NCBI GenBank assembly: GCA_039810885.1
Contig: JBDHXV010000025.1
Span: forward strand, 1-44,006
Source of the DNA: BJGO01 sp039810885
Lineage (GTDB): Bacteria > Bacteroidota > Bacteroidia > Chitinophagales > UBA10324
Reading direction: 5' to 3'
Length of the DNA: 44,006 nucleotides
The notes beneath the pieces were generated by a model. The model had not been told where the DNA came from. It saw only the letters and a list, made by a program, of their open reading frames with translations, and did not search any database. Below, piece by piece: positions 33,410 through 42,206 of the stretch. The translations under genes were made by a program, and so were the position numbers. The stretch's first letter is position 1. Each line of letters starts with the position of its first letter.

Positions 33410-35797
33410 TTATCTCAAGATCGTCACATTTCCTTGTTTGGTAATAGCATTATTACTTAAATCTGTTCCTGTAACCAGATAAACATACGTGCCAACTTGT
33501 GCAGGCTCCCCATTTATCTTTCCATCCCATCCTATATCTACATTAGAGGTACTCCAAACTTTCTGTCCCCAACGATTGTATATGGCAAATTCGTCTAAAT
33601 GGAAAATTCCCTTATAGAACATCTTATAGTTATCATTCTTTCCATCTCCGTTTGGTGAAAATGCGCTAGGTAAGTTTATTACTGCATCTTTAGATACCAC
33701 TACCACCACACTGTCTGTTACAATGCATCCATTAGCATCATGAGCCGTTACATAATATGTTGTGGTTTCCGTTGGTGACGCTATCGGGTTGGCACTATTC
33801 GGGTCATCCAAACCGAAAGTTGGTTGCCATTGAAATGAGGTGCCACTTTCTGTATGCAAAGGAGTGCTTTCTCCCCAATAGATATAACTTATACTAGGTG
33901 ATGCATTAATAGGACTTAATGGATAGACACTTACTTCAACATTAGCTGTGTCAGAGCATCCATTAGCATTAGTAACAATTACAGTATAGGTTGTATTTGT
34001 TATAGGTCCAGCATTGGGATTTGGCGTATTGGTGCTGCTTAAGCCGGTTGAGGGCGACCAAGCAAAATTTACGGCGTTTGCCGCATCTGCAAAGATGTTT
34101 ACAAATGTACCGGGGCATATACTCTGAGGTACTGAGGTGGTAATCACCGGCAATGGATTTACCGTAATAACTACTACATCTTGCGATGAGAAACAAGTGT
34201 TATTGCCAATAACCGTATAGGTTGTAGTTACTGTTGGTGATGCCAAGGGGGTGGCACAGTTTGTACAACTAAGCGTTGCGGAAGGCCCCCAGGTAAAACT
34301 GTTTGAATTAATGGCACTCAATGGAATACTAGCACCAATACAAATAGAGGCATCGGGCATAGCCTCAACGGGTACCGGATTATCAACAAAAACCGTGACT
34401 TGATCTTGTGCGGTGCACGATCCAATCGCTGCCTGAACAGTGTATATTGTAGTCTCAGTTGGTGTGGCTACCGGATTAGGACACGTCGTGCAATTTAATC
34501 CAACAGGTGGTGTCCATAAATAATTTGGAGCAGTTGAACAATTTAACTGCGTGGATTGGCCATTGCAGATAGTGACATCAGGCCCAGCATCCACTACCGG
34601 TTGATCATATAAATTTATTTGTGCAGTAGCCGAATTAATTCCACAGCCAGAACTAGTATCTGTATTTAGAGGGGTTACTGTAATTATTATTGTTTCAACA
34701 CCTTCGGTGATATTATCAACGATGGGAATTATAGTTATCGCTAAGATACTATCACCGGGATAAAAGCAAATCGTATCAGGCAATGCAACATAATCAACTC
34801 CTTCTGTTGCGGTACCGGAAGTTGTCAATGAAAAACATACTGTATCGGTAGCGCCTCCACTGCCACCAGAGCCGCTGCTTTGGATGTGGAGGATAAATTG
34901 AGGATAAAAATCGCAGCCCTCAACAGCAGCAGGATTTCCTGTGGGGTCTGTATATAGAGAACTTAATTCAATTTGAACGGAGTTTGAAACTAAACTCCCT
35001 GCCTCTAGAAGCACTCCTGAGTCATAGCTATTATCACCGACATCGGCAACAGCAATTTTTAAATGGTATGTATTACAAGGTTGAACTGCTTTAATTGCTG
35101 TCATTACCTTAGTAAAACCGTCATACTGTACGGTAGTGTTAGCATTGCTTGAAGGACACATTGAGGGGTTACAGCCGCCAGAAGTATTGCTCGAAGCGTC
35201 ATTACAGATGTAATACTGTGAGTTAGATCCACAATTTACGTTATTAATAGTAATCGGGGTGGAGGTTCCCGGAATCAGGGCGATATTTTGATTTCCTATA
35301 ATACCGGGGCCGCTGATGAAAAAGCCAAAAACATCATTATAGCTAGAGTTTACAAACTCATTATATTCTTCGGAGCCGAAAACATAATTGAATTTTACGG
35401 TATCTCCAGGAATATACATGTCAAATTCAAGAATACACACATCCGTAGTAGTGTTTGTAGTTAATGTGTTTAAGTCCGGATCACCACTACCCCCATTGTT
35501 AACTGTCGTGCTTCCGCTATTATTTGTTTGAAAGATATTATCAATGGAACCCGTGGTTAGGAGTATTCCCTTTTGAATGCCGTAAGGTGTAACAGGACCA
35601 ACGGTTTCAAATATCCCTGCCGGGTTCTGAGATCCGGGGCAATTTGATGTTGCATTCGTAATCACAATTCCACTGTTTACACCAACTAATGTTTGGGCAA
35701 GTTGATTCGCATTTGTAGTAGGTGTTAAAGTTGTTTGTGCATGAATTGCATACTGGGCAAAAAAGAAAGAAACGATGACGAGAGTTAAAATTCTCAT
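33410..35797 (-). CDS. Choice-of-anchor L surface protein with type B T9SS sorting domain (paralogue 1)
   Basis: 795 residues from the ATG at 35797, where the signal peptide MRILTLVIVSFFFAQYAIHA begins; the open frame runs 28 codons further upstream without signal character. The layout matches its downstream neighbour: choice-of-anchor L domain (F-N-Y-V-F-G-S-E-E-Y-N-E-F, Y-N-D-V-F-G-F-F-I-S-G-P-G), a Calx-β-like unit (A-T-E-G-V-D-Y, I-T-I-I-P-I-V-D-N-I-T-E-G-V-E-T), about four A-G-P-D-V-T-I-C-type repeats, and a type B sorting domain with L-P-S-A-F-S-P-N-G-D-G-K-N-D and N-R-W-G-Q-K-V-W, ending Q-G-N-V-T-I-L-R. It is the first gene of the operon. The 144 bp upstream is AT-rich and shows no exact TAnnTTTG box. 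Confidence 0.93.
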   Translation of the reverse strand: MRILTLVIVSFFFAQYAIHAQTTLTPTTNANQLAQTLVGVNSGIVITNATSNCPGSQNPAGIFETVGPVTPYGIQKGILLTTGSIDNIFQTNNSGSTTVNNGGSGDPDLNTLTTNTTTDVCILEFDMYIPGDTVKFNYVFGSEEYNEFVNSSYNDVFGFFISGPGIIGNQNIALIPGTSTPITINNVNCGSNSQYYICNDASSNTSGGCNPSMCPSSNANTTVQYDGFTKVMTAIKAVQPCNTYHLKIAVADVGDNSYDSGVLLEAGSLVSNSVQIELSSLYTDPTGNPAAVEGCDFYPQFILHIQSSGSGGSGGATDTVCFSLTTSGTATEGVDYVALPDTICFYPGDSILAITIIPIVDNITEGVETIIITVTPLNTDTSSGCGINSATAQINLYDQPVVDAGPDVTICNGQSTQLNCSTAPNYLWTPPVGLNCTTCPNPVATPTETTIYTVQAAIGSCTAQDQVTVFVDNPVPVEAMPDASICIGASIPLSAINSNSFTWGPSATLSCTNCATPLASPTVTTTYTVIGNNTCFSSQDVVVITVNPLPVITTSVPQSICPGTFVNIFADAANAVNFAWSPSTGLSSTNTPNPNAGPITNTTYTVIVTNANGCSDTANVEVSVYPLSPINASPSISYIYWGESTPLHTESGTSFQWQPTFGLDDPNSANPIASPTETTTYYVTAHDANGCIVTDSVVVVVSKDAVINLPSAFSPNGDGKNDNYKMFYKGIFHLDEFAIYNRWGQKVWSTSNVDIGWDGKINGEPAQVGTYVYLVTGTDLSNNAITKQGNVTILR

Positions 35798-35941
35798 AAA
35801 TTCAGATTGATTAATTCGACAGCAATTTATTGCAATTCGCTTATTTATACAAACTACTAAGCTGAAAACAAGTTTACCCATTAGATAATTACGGTATTTT
35901 ATTTATGTTACGAAACACCATTTGTATTCGTTAGTGAAGGG

Positions 35942-37489
35942 TTACTTTAATTTCAGAAAGCGCTCATAAAACTGCCGCCAAAACATATTGATCTCGTCAG
36001 AAATATGTAATTGAATGACTACTAAACCATATAAAATCGAAAGAGGGAACGTTAACACGATGGCATAGATCTGAGTATGAAACTCATCGGGCAGCAGGGC
36101 TATGCTAATTGCCATTAGTGTGAACAGAAGCAAGGCTTTTACAGTTTTAGAAGTAAAGGGATGGATTCTGTATGTCCAGTGTAAGAACATCATCCTAGCC
36201 GAATTGTAAACTAAATAGGATACCGGAATAGAGATTGCTGCCCCAAATACACCATAGATAGGTATCAGACAATAGGTACTCAAGGTCGATACAATTATTA
36301 AAAGCACATTCGTCAATAAGTTGAATCGAATATGTTTTGAGTATAGGATTATTTCACCGTTAATTCCGGTAGCCATGTCAAATAATCGGCCGAATCCGAT
36401 AATCAGGAAAACCCACTTTACCGAGTGATATGCTTCAGGTAATATTTTCACAACCCAATCAATATTAAGCCACAGCATTAAATAAATAAAACCACCTACG
36501 AGCAGTTGGTTTATTGAGGTCTGACGATAGAGTTGTTGCAGTTTTTCAAGATTATTATTTTTCCACGCATCGGCAATAATGGGGATGGTAACTTGGTTCA
36601 TAGCGCGTGATGGAATAATAACCAAAGTAGCAATAAAGAATGCCACAGAATATACTGCCGTATCTTCGAGTCCCGATAAGGCTCCCAGCATAATTACATC
36701 AATGTTTGCCGTATAAACTGCCGCAATGCTTGCTGCGTAAACGAACCACGTATAACGACTCAGCTTTTGCAAAGGCATGATCTCTGCTATTCTTATAGGT
36801 GCTATAAAAAGCTGTTTTAAAAAGGCGAGGTATAGTAGTAAAATAAGATAATGAACTAAATACGTACCTACGAACAAATACAGAAACCCGGTAAAATCAA
36901 CTATTTTAATGACGTAGGCAAAAAGGGAGCATGTTTGCAATAGCCGAAGCAATACTTCCTTAATGAATGTAGGCACTACCGTTTTTAGCAACGAGCGAGC
37001 ATAAAAAAACGATAATTCAAAAACCAATAAAAACAATGCAATCGCATAAGTGAAATAATAATGCGAGTTAAACAAAGAGGAGCGCTGCTCATAAAAATCT
37101 TGAATTAAGTGACGGAGTAGATAAAATAGGATGGAGAAAAAAATAAACCCTCCTAGCGATACCATATATAGTAGTGTTATCAGGCCATAGTGCTTTTCTT
37201 TCTTATTGTTGAAATAGGGGAAATATCGTTGTAAGGTATAGGAAGTCCCCAATAAAGCAAACTGAGAAAAAAGTACGGCCACTGCAATAAGTAAGCGTGT
37301 AAGGCCTACTTGCTCCGGACTTAAGTAAATGGGATAAAGCCATATAAAATTGACATAGCCAAGTAAGGCACCGGTGTAGGTGAGTATAGAAGCCTGAATG
37401 CTTTGGCGCTGAATAATTCCCAAGGTTAGTTTACTTGATCTCGTGAAACTAACACCTAAAGAATTTATATCTGAAAATAAATTCCACAC
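35942..37489 (-). CDS. Polysaccharide flippase (Wzx/oligosaccharide-unit exporter-like)
   Basis: 515 residues with about 14 hydrophobic helices across almost the whole chain, as in the polysaccharide-biosynthesis (MVF/MOP) transporters. I-I-Q-R-Q-S-I-Q-A-S-I-L-T-Y-T-G near residue 24 and I-A-V-A-V-L-F-S-Q-F-A-L-L-G fit the Bacteroidota version, which usually begins at G-I-I-x-R-Q. The ATG at 37489 adds ~22 residues before this point; a TTG at 37423 is a possible alternative start. Probable role: moves lipid-linked sugar units across the inner membrane. It opens a region of glycan genes and is divergent from the TylF-like methyltransferase. Confidence 0.85.
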   Translation of the reverse strand: MWNLFSDINSLGVSFTRSSKLTLGIIQRQSIQASILTYTGALLGYVNFIWLYPIYLSPEQVGLTRLLIAVAVLFSQFALLGTSYTLQRYFPYFNNKKEKHYGLITLLYMVSLGGFIFFSILFYLLRHLIQDFYEQRSSLFNSHYYFTYAIALFLLVFELSFFYARSLLKTVVPTFIKEVLLRLLQTCSLFAYVIKIVDFTGFLYLFVGTYLVHYLILLLYLAFLKQLFIAPIRIAEIMPLQKLSRYTWFVYAASIAAVYTANIDVIMLGALSGLEDTAVYSVAFFIATLVIIPSRAMNQVTIPIIADAWKNNNLEKLQQLYRQTSINQLLVGGFIYLMLWLNIDWVVKILPEAYHSVKWVFLIIGFGRLFDMATGINGEIILYSKHIRFNLLTNVLLIIVSTLSTYCLIPIYGVFGAAISIPVSYLVYNSARMMFLHWTYRIHPFTSKTVKALLLFTLMAISIALLPDEFHTQIYAIVLTFPLSILYGLVVIQLHISDEINMFWRQFYERFLKLK

Positions 37490-37561
37490 AAAGCTGACAC
37501 ATTGACTATAATCTTATTGCATATTCAAAATGCCCATGCTTTGATTTAATATTTCATGATT

Positions 37562-37569
37562 GATATTTG
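37562..37569 (+). promoter_or_regulatory. Near-consensus -7 element before the TylF-like gene
   Basis: GATATTTG has one mismatch to TAnnTTTG and ends 5 nt before the ATG at 37575. It is part of TTGATATTTGC, identical to the box upstream of purC. If it is the promoter, the transcript is almost leaderless. Confidence 0.3.
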
Positions 37570-37574
37570 CCATA

Positions 37575-38318
37575 ATGAAAAATCTTATTGTAAAGGCTCT
37601 TAACTCGTTTGGCTATGAAATCATAAAAAAGAATACCCAAGCCTACCCGGATTTAGAGCAGAGCTTCAAGCAGATCTATGAAGTATGTAAAGCAGAGACT
37701 ATGACCTCTATAGAGAGAATGTACGCTTTATATAAAGCCTGCGAATATGTGCATCAAAACCAACTGAATGGAGACTATGTGGAGTGTGGTGTATGGCGAG
37801 GCGGAAGTTCTATGCTTGCAGCGCTCACCTTGAAAAATCTTCAAGATGAAAAAAGAAATTTTTTTTTGTATGATACTTATGAAGGCATGTCGGAGCCTAC
37901 ACGGTTTGATATCTCCGTAAAGAATGATGAGGTATTTAAAGAATGGAGTTCTATAAAAAATACAGATTCAAAGATTATGGCAATTGCAGCACTTGATGTG
38001 GTAAAGCAAAATATGAGTACTACTAAATACCCCGAATCTCAAATACGATATGTGAAAGGAAAAGTAGAAGATACCATTCCCGAAACATTACCTGAATCCA
38101 TTGCTCTGCTCAGGTTGGATACCGATTGGTATGAATCTACAAAGCATGAGATGGAACATCTATTTCCATTACTACAACTTGGAGGTGTCCTTATCATTGA
38201 TGATTACGGACATTGGCAGGGTGCAAGAAAAGCCATCGATGATTATTTTGCTTCTTTGTCTATTTTCCCTTACCTTCATCGTATAGACTATACAGGAAGA
38301 ATTTATATTAAACAGTAG
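37575..38318 (+). CDS. TylF/MycF-like SAM-dependent O-methyltransferase
   Basis: 247 residues from the ATG at 37575; an in-frame TTG five codons upstream is less likely. SAM-binding G-D-Y-V-E-C-G-V-W-R-G-G-S-S at 66-79 and the metal/substrate motifs L-R-L-D-T-D-W-Y at 179-186 (Asp182, Asp184) and I-I-D-D-Y-G at 207-212 (Asp209, Asp210) are those of the TylF family, which methylates sugar hydroxyls in glycans and macrolides. In this context it probably methylates a surface-glycan sugar. The 3' end overlaps the convergent dehydratase-like gene by 11 bp. It is flanked by the flippase and glycosyltransferase genes. Confidence 0.88.
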   Translation: MKNLIVKALNSFGYEIIKKNTQAYPDLEQSFKQIYEVCKAETMTSIERMYALYKACEYVHQNQLNGDYVECGVWRGGSSMLAALTLKNLQDEKRNFFLYDTYEGMSEPTRFDISVKNDEVFKEWSSIKNTDSKIMAIAALDVVKQNMSTTKYPESQIRYVKGKVEDTIPETLPESIALLRLDTDWYESTKHEMEHLFPLLQLGGVLIIDDYGHWQGARKAIDDYFASLSIFPYLHRIDYTGRIYIKQ

Positions 38319-38994
38319 TCGAATAATATTTTCTTATCAACTCAGCGGCATATTTATCGGTATCCATGGATGTTAGTTTGATATATTTTAAAAACATATC
38401 TGCATTGGCAGTATAGCAGCTACCTTTCTCTACAAACTCTTTTAGAACAGTCTGTCCCAATTGCTCTTCAAATAACTCAATCAACCGGCTGATGTGAATT
38501 TGATTGTTCAAATGCACATTAATCATTTCACTGCGTGCCATCTCAGATTCAATAATCGGAGATAGATATTTTGTAACATCGTCCACATCAATTAAAAATC
38601 TACACGCATTGGTGTGAACCGTAATGGTTTCATTATTTTTAATTTTATTAAATATGTAATTCATCAAAGTATGAGGATTAGCCGAGCGGCCCACCACGAT
38701 AGGTAACCTGAATAAGACAAAATTCTCAATATGATTCTGAATATAATCTTCAATCTGCTTTTTATGCTTAATGTATGCTGTATGCTCAAGAGAGCTATCA
38801 AAAACGCTCAACGTGCTGAAATAGACAAATCGAGCTTCAGCTTGACCATACTGTTTTAACATTTCAAATTCACGGGAATAATCCGATTCCTTTGTCGAAG
38901 CCGAATTAGATACTCCGGAGGCAAATACCATTATATCATTGTTTTGAATATACTTGCTGAAAGCTTTCGCAATGAGTCCGTTACCGATTACCAC
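38308..38994 (-). CDS. SDR-like NAD(P)-dependent sugar epimerase/dehydratase, short form
   Basis: 228 residues, shorter than the ~300-340 of typical nucleotide-sugar epimerases. The N-terminus M-V-I-G-N-G-L-I-A-K-A-F is a Rossmann β1-loop-α1 with a G-N-G-L-I variant of the glycine motif. F-V-Y-F-S-T-L-S-V-F-D (57-66) and Y74-I-K-H-K78 give the SDR Ser/Thr-Tyr-Lys set. The usual second half of the nucleotide-binding core is shortened. The start is GTG with W-R just upstream in frame; an upstream ATT could also serve. The product is probably involved in sugar modification of the surface glycan; substrate unknown. It is divergent from the GT4 gene with a 40-bp gap. Confidence 0.7.
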   Translation of the reverse strand: MVIGNGLIAKAFSKYIQNNDIMVFASGVSNSASTKESDYSREFEMLKQYGQAEARFVYFSTLSVFDSSLEHTAYIKHKKQIEDYIQNHIENFVLFRLPIVVGRSANPHTLMNYIFNKIKNNETITVHTNACRFLIDVDDVTKYLSPIIESEMARSEMINVHLNNQIHISRLIELFEEQLGQTVLKEFVEKGSCYTANADMFLKYIKLTSMDTDKYAAELIRKYYSTTV

Positions 38995-39016
38995 GCGCCA
39001 AATTTCTACATAAAAT

Positions 39017-39024
39017 TATTTTCG
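39017..39024 (+). promoter_or_regulatory. Near-consensus -7 element before the GT4 gene
   Basis: TATTTTCG (in TATTTTCGCAAG) differs from TAnnTTTG at one base and ends 10 nt before the ATG at 39035. It resembles the TATTTTTGCAAG box before the gene at 23720. Confidence 0.3.
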
Positions 39025-39034
39025 CAAGATAAAT

Positions 39035-40075
39035 ATGTCCGTAGAAATCATTTATTCATTTCCTGTCTATGCCTCGTTTGTTCGTAATGATGAAGCATTA
39101 TTCAAAGAAAATTTCCTTGTTCGATCGTTTCATTTTAATCAGAAGAATAAGCTTTGGATACCGTTTGAGTTATTAAGACATATTTTATTTTGCCTTCGAC
39201 ATGTTCGACGCACAAAGGCGTATATCTCTTTCTTTGCCGGATATTCCTCGCTCGTGCCTTCTGTATTGGCTAAAGTATTTAACAAACCCCATATCATTAT
39301 TTTGGGCGGAACAGACTGCACCTCCATTCCTGAAATAAATTATGGTAATTATCGAAAAATTTTTCTCGGCTGGTGCACAAGAAAGTCAATTGAACTCGCT
39401 ACTACATTATTGCCGGTTTCACAAAACCTTATCATTTCGGACTATACTTATACAAGAAGTGTAAATGCTATTCAAGGGTTCAAACATTTTTGCAATAAAG
39501 TGCAGGCCAAAATTGAAGTTGTACCCTTGGGTTACAATCATCAACTATTTCACAAGAAAGCGAATAAGGTTCCGAATTCCTTTCTGTGTGTAGCACAAAT
39601 AACGAAGGCCAATTATTATCGCAAGGGCATTGATCTCATTATCGAGCTCGCTCGGGAATTTCCTTCGTGTTCGTTTACCATTATCGGGAATAGCGGATTT
39701 GTGTTTAACAATCTTCCTGAAAATCTTACAATTCTGCCTTTTGTTTCTTATGATGAGTTGGCTGCGTTTTACAGTCGAAGCGAGTATTACCTACAACTAT
39801 CCATGATGGAAGGCTTTCCCAGCGCTCTTTGTGAAGCGATGCTATGCGAATGCATACCTATTGTCAGCAAGGTTGGTGCTATGGCAGAAATCGTTGGAGA
39901 AGATGGGTTTATACTGCATCATAAAGATATAGACGAACTGCATACACTTATTCGAGAGGCATTAAAGTGTAATCGAATAGAGAAAGGTAAGCTTGCACGT
40001 GAGCGTATTATGAAATATTATTCTGTCAATGTGCGCAAGAGAATAATCGAAGTCATTACCGGTGAGTTGACTTAA
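39035..40075 (+). CDS. Glycosyltransferase family 4 (GT-B) protein
   Basis: 346 residues. Two Rossmann-like halves: an N-terminal acceptor half with I-I-I-L-G-G-T-D near residue 88, and a C-terminal GT1/GT4 half from about residue 185 (F-L-C-V-A-Q-I-T-K-A-N-Y-Y-R-K-G-I-D-L-I). The nucleotide-sugar E-x7-E motif is M-M-E-G-F-P-S-A-L-C-E-A-M, followed by C-I-P-I-V-S and G-A-M-A-E-I-V-G. It transfers an unidentified sugar in surface-glycan synthesis at the inner face of the inner membrane. The stop overlaps the convergent methyltransferase gene by 4 bp. Confidence 0.88.
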   Translation: MSVEIIYSFPVYASFVRNDEALFKENFLVRSFHFNQKNKLWIPFELLRHILFCLRHVRRTKAYISFFAGYSSLVPSVLAKVFNKPHIIILGGTDCTSIPEINYGNYRKIFLGWCTRKSIELATTLLPVSQNLIISDYTYTRSVNAIQGFKHFCNKVQAKIEVVPLGYNHQLFHKKANKVPNSFLCVAQITKANYYRKGIDLIIELAREFPSCSFTIIGNSGFVFNNLPENLTILPFVSYDELAAFYSRSEYYLQLSMMEGFPSALCEAMLCECIPIVSKVGAMAEIVGEDGFILHHKDIDELHTLIREALKCNRIEKGKLARERIMKYYSVNVRKRIIEVITGELT

Positions 40076-40887
40076 AGCCTTTCACCCTTGATTGTAATGC
40101 TAAACTTTTTATCCGGAATGGTAGGATACGCAAATGCATGTGTTGGATAAACTTTTTTCGTATAGATAGCACAATACGTATTACTGATGTGATAAATATG
40201 CTTTCGTTCCTCTTCCGTTGCTCCATCGAGAATGCCGGCAAACACTTCGTAATCTATATGTTCATAATTGCTCACATAGTCGTGCCAGATAATAATTGAA
40301 TTTTCATTTTTCAATAATGGAAGAACATTCCGTGTGTCGCTTTTCACCCCTTCGTAGCTGTGATCGCCATCAATGAATATAACATCAAACTTTTTACCAA
40401 TACTATTGAAATCAAAAGTGCGTGAGTTTCCTTCTATATGTGTTGCATTCTTCAAATCTTTTGAAAACATGCGCTGCATTGAAATAAAATTGCCTCCCCA
40501 CCCCAGGGCCTCCATTTCTTTATTCCCTAAGCTCAGCGAAGTAACGGAATTACAATAGGGTGCGACTACAGCCATGCTTTCTCCACGCCATGTTCCAATT
40601 TCAAAAAAGTCACACGCTCCATTGTATTGCTTCACAATAGATTTGAAGAGGATAAAGTCGATAGGCATGGATGTACCGTAAAGTAAAGTAGCCGGCTCTA
40701 TCGTTTCGTTTAGGTGAGGTATAAATTCAAACAAATCGATTTGAGGCAAACCCTTGCCCCACCCTGCTTTAAGTACTTTTTGTTTTGCATCATATTTGTT
40801 TACGGCATGAAATAAGGCTTTGGTAATTACCGAAGGTTCGTTCAACAGTGCTTTAAATAAGGGAGCAATTAATTTGACTTTACTCAT
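40072..40887 (-). CDS. Class I SAM-dependent methyltransferase (Methyltransf_24-like)
   Basis: 271 residues. C-D-F-F-E-I-G-T-W-R-G-E-S-M near 95-108 is the SAM glycine-rich loop, F-D-V-I-F-I-D-G-D-H-S-Y-E-G-V near 168-182 is the motif typical of the Methyltransf_24 group, and I-I-I-W-H-D-Y-V follows. Probably methylates a sugar or glycan intermediate. An alternative, given how close these families are, is a cephalosporin-hydroxylase-like methyltransferase. It lies 2 bp downstream of the GT4 gene on the same strand, so the two are co-transcribed. Confidence 0.8.
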   Translation of the reverse strand: MSKVKLIAPLFKALLNEPSVITKALFHAVNKYDAKQKVLKAGWGKGLPQIDLFEFIPHLNETIEPATLLYGTSMPIDFILFKSIVKQYNGACDFFEIGTWRGESMAVVAPYCNSVTSLSLGNKEMEALGWGGNFISMQRMFSKDLKNATHIEGNSRTFDFNSIGKKFDVIFIDGDHSYEGVKSDTRNVLPLLKNENSIIIWHDYVSNYEHIDYEVFAGILDGATEEERKHIYHISNTYCAIYTKKVYPTHAFAYPTIPDKKFSITIKGERL

Positions 40888-40889
40888 AT

Positions 40890-42188
40890 TCAGGATACAA
40901 TACTATCAAATAATGCGGCCATCTTATATGCAATATTTTTGCGGGTATATTGATCTATATTTTTCGACTGTACCTTTAAATTACCTTGTTTCCACAATCG
41001 ATACCATAAGAGAATTTGTTTTTCCATTTTTTGTTCATCGAAAAAGTTACAGCACACACCACTGTTCGTTTCATTAATAATACGTGCACTATCTCCATCC
41101 TCAGGGCCTATAACTAATATAGGTCGCTTGGCCGCAAGGTACTCAAACAATTTGCCGGGTAATAATCCATGTACACTCGGCATATCTCCTAATGGCAACA
41201 AGAGTACAGAAGCATTGCACTGGTAAGAGGCTATTTCCTTATGAGGTAAATAATCTATTCGCTTTAAATTAGATGATAATCCGAATGCTTCTAAATCACG
41301 ATAAACCACTGCATCGTTTTTTCCTATTAATACTAACTCAAAATTCTTTTTAAAATCTTCATGATGAATACATAAAGATTTCAAAGCGCCCCACAATGCT
41401 TTATGGTTCCGGTCTCGATTTATTGAACCAATATGACTAATAGAAAATTTACCTGAAGGCTGAGTCTTTATGTTTTCAAAGTCTTCATCATCGTACCCGT
41501 TGGTAATAACCTCAACCTTTATATTACTCATTTTTTCAAAGTCGGCTGCCCAATGCCAACTCACACATTCTACAATATCTGCTGTTTCTATAACACTTCG
41601 TTCTAATCGAGAATGTTTATCGGCTGCCCACTTCGTTAGCTTCAATTGCCGGAAGTAATCAATCTTAGTCCATGGGTCTCGAAAATCGGCAAGCCACGGA
41701 ATGTTTGTTTTTTGTTTTACGCCAAGGGCAATAAGATGCGCACTATGTGGCGGACCTGTGCTGACGATTAAATCTACCGGGTGTTGTTGAAGTTGCTTAA
41801 TGAGATAATTAATTGAAGGTTTAATCCAAAACTTGCGTGCATCTGGAATAAAGAAGTTGCTTCGGATCCATAAGGCCATCTCATCTTTCCATGATGCCTT
41901 TTTTTCTTCTTGCATAAAACCGGAAAAAACCTGCTCGGATTTTCTTCGTCCGATAAATTTCTTATACCATTCATAAGGCTCCCAAATAGCATGTTTCCAT
42001 ATTAGTAAATCATTCGGCACGTCTTCCAATAATGAATTGTCGGTAACAGGATATGCCGCATTGTCTGCTGTGAACACAATAGGCTCCCAACCGTATGTTC
42101 TTAAATATTTAACCATCTTCAACCAGCGTTGTACGCCGGCTCCACCGCTTGGGGGCCAGTAATAGGTAATAATCAGTACACGCTTCAA
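40890..42188 (-). CDS. Glycosyltransferase family 4 protein
   Basis: 432 residues. The N-terminus R-V-L-I-I-T-Y-Y-W-P-P-S-G-G-A-G-V-Q-R is typical of Bacteroidota GT4 enzymes that open with a G-G-A-G loop. I-V-S-T-G-P-P-H-S-A-H and W-L-A-D-F-R-D-P-W lie near residues 143-172. The C-terminal donor half has I-S-H-I-G-S-I-N-R-D-R-N, and the nucleotide-sugar site contains L-L-P-G-K-L-F-E-Y-L-A-A-K-R-P-I-L. It assembles an unidentified glycan. It is 18 bp downstream of the YfhO gene and 2 bp upstream of the methyltransferase gene, giving a three-gene unit on the minus strand. Confidence 0.9.
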   Translation of the reverse strand: MKRVLIITYYWPPSGGAGVQRWLKMVKYLRTYGWEPIVFTADNAAYPVTDNSLLEDVPNDLLIWKHAIWEPYEWYKKFIGRRKSEQVFSGFMQEEKKASWKDEMALWIRSNFFIPDARKFWIKPSINYLIKQLQQHPVDLIVSTGPPHSAHLIALGVKQKTNIPWLADFRDPWTKIDYFRQLKLTKWAADKHSRLERSVIETADIVECVSWHWAADFEKMSNIKVEVITNGYDDEDFENIKTQPSGKFSISHIGSINRDRNHKALWGALKSLCIHHEDFKKNFELVLIGKNDAVVYRDLEAFGLSSNLKRIDYLPHKEIASYQCNASVLLLPLGDMPSVHGLLPGKLFEYLAAKRPILVIGPEDGDSARIINETNSGVCCNFFDEQKMEKQILLWYRLWKQGNLKVQSKNIDQYTRKNIAYKMAALFDSIVS

Positions 42189-42206
42189 TGCAATAGTGTT
42201 GTGACG

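Noticed and set aside
35798..35881. Upstream extension of the first choice-of-anchor L protein
   Set aside because: A clear signal peptide begins at the ATG at 35797; the extension would bury it.
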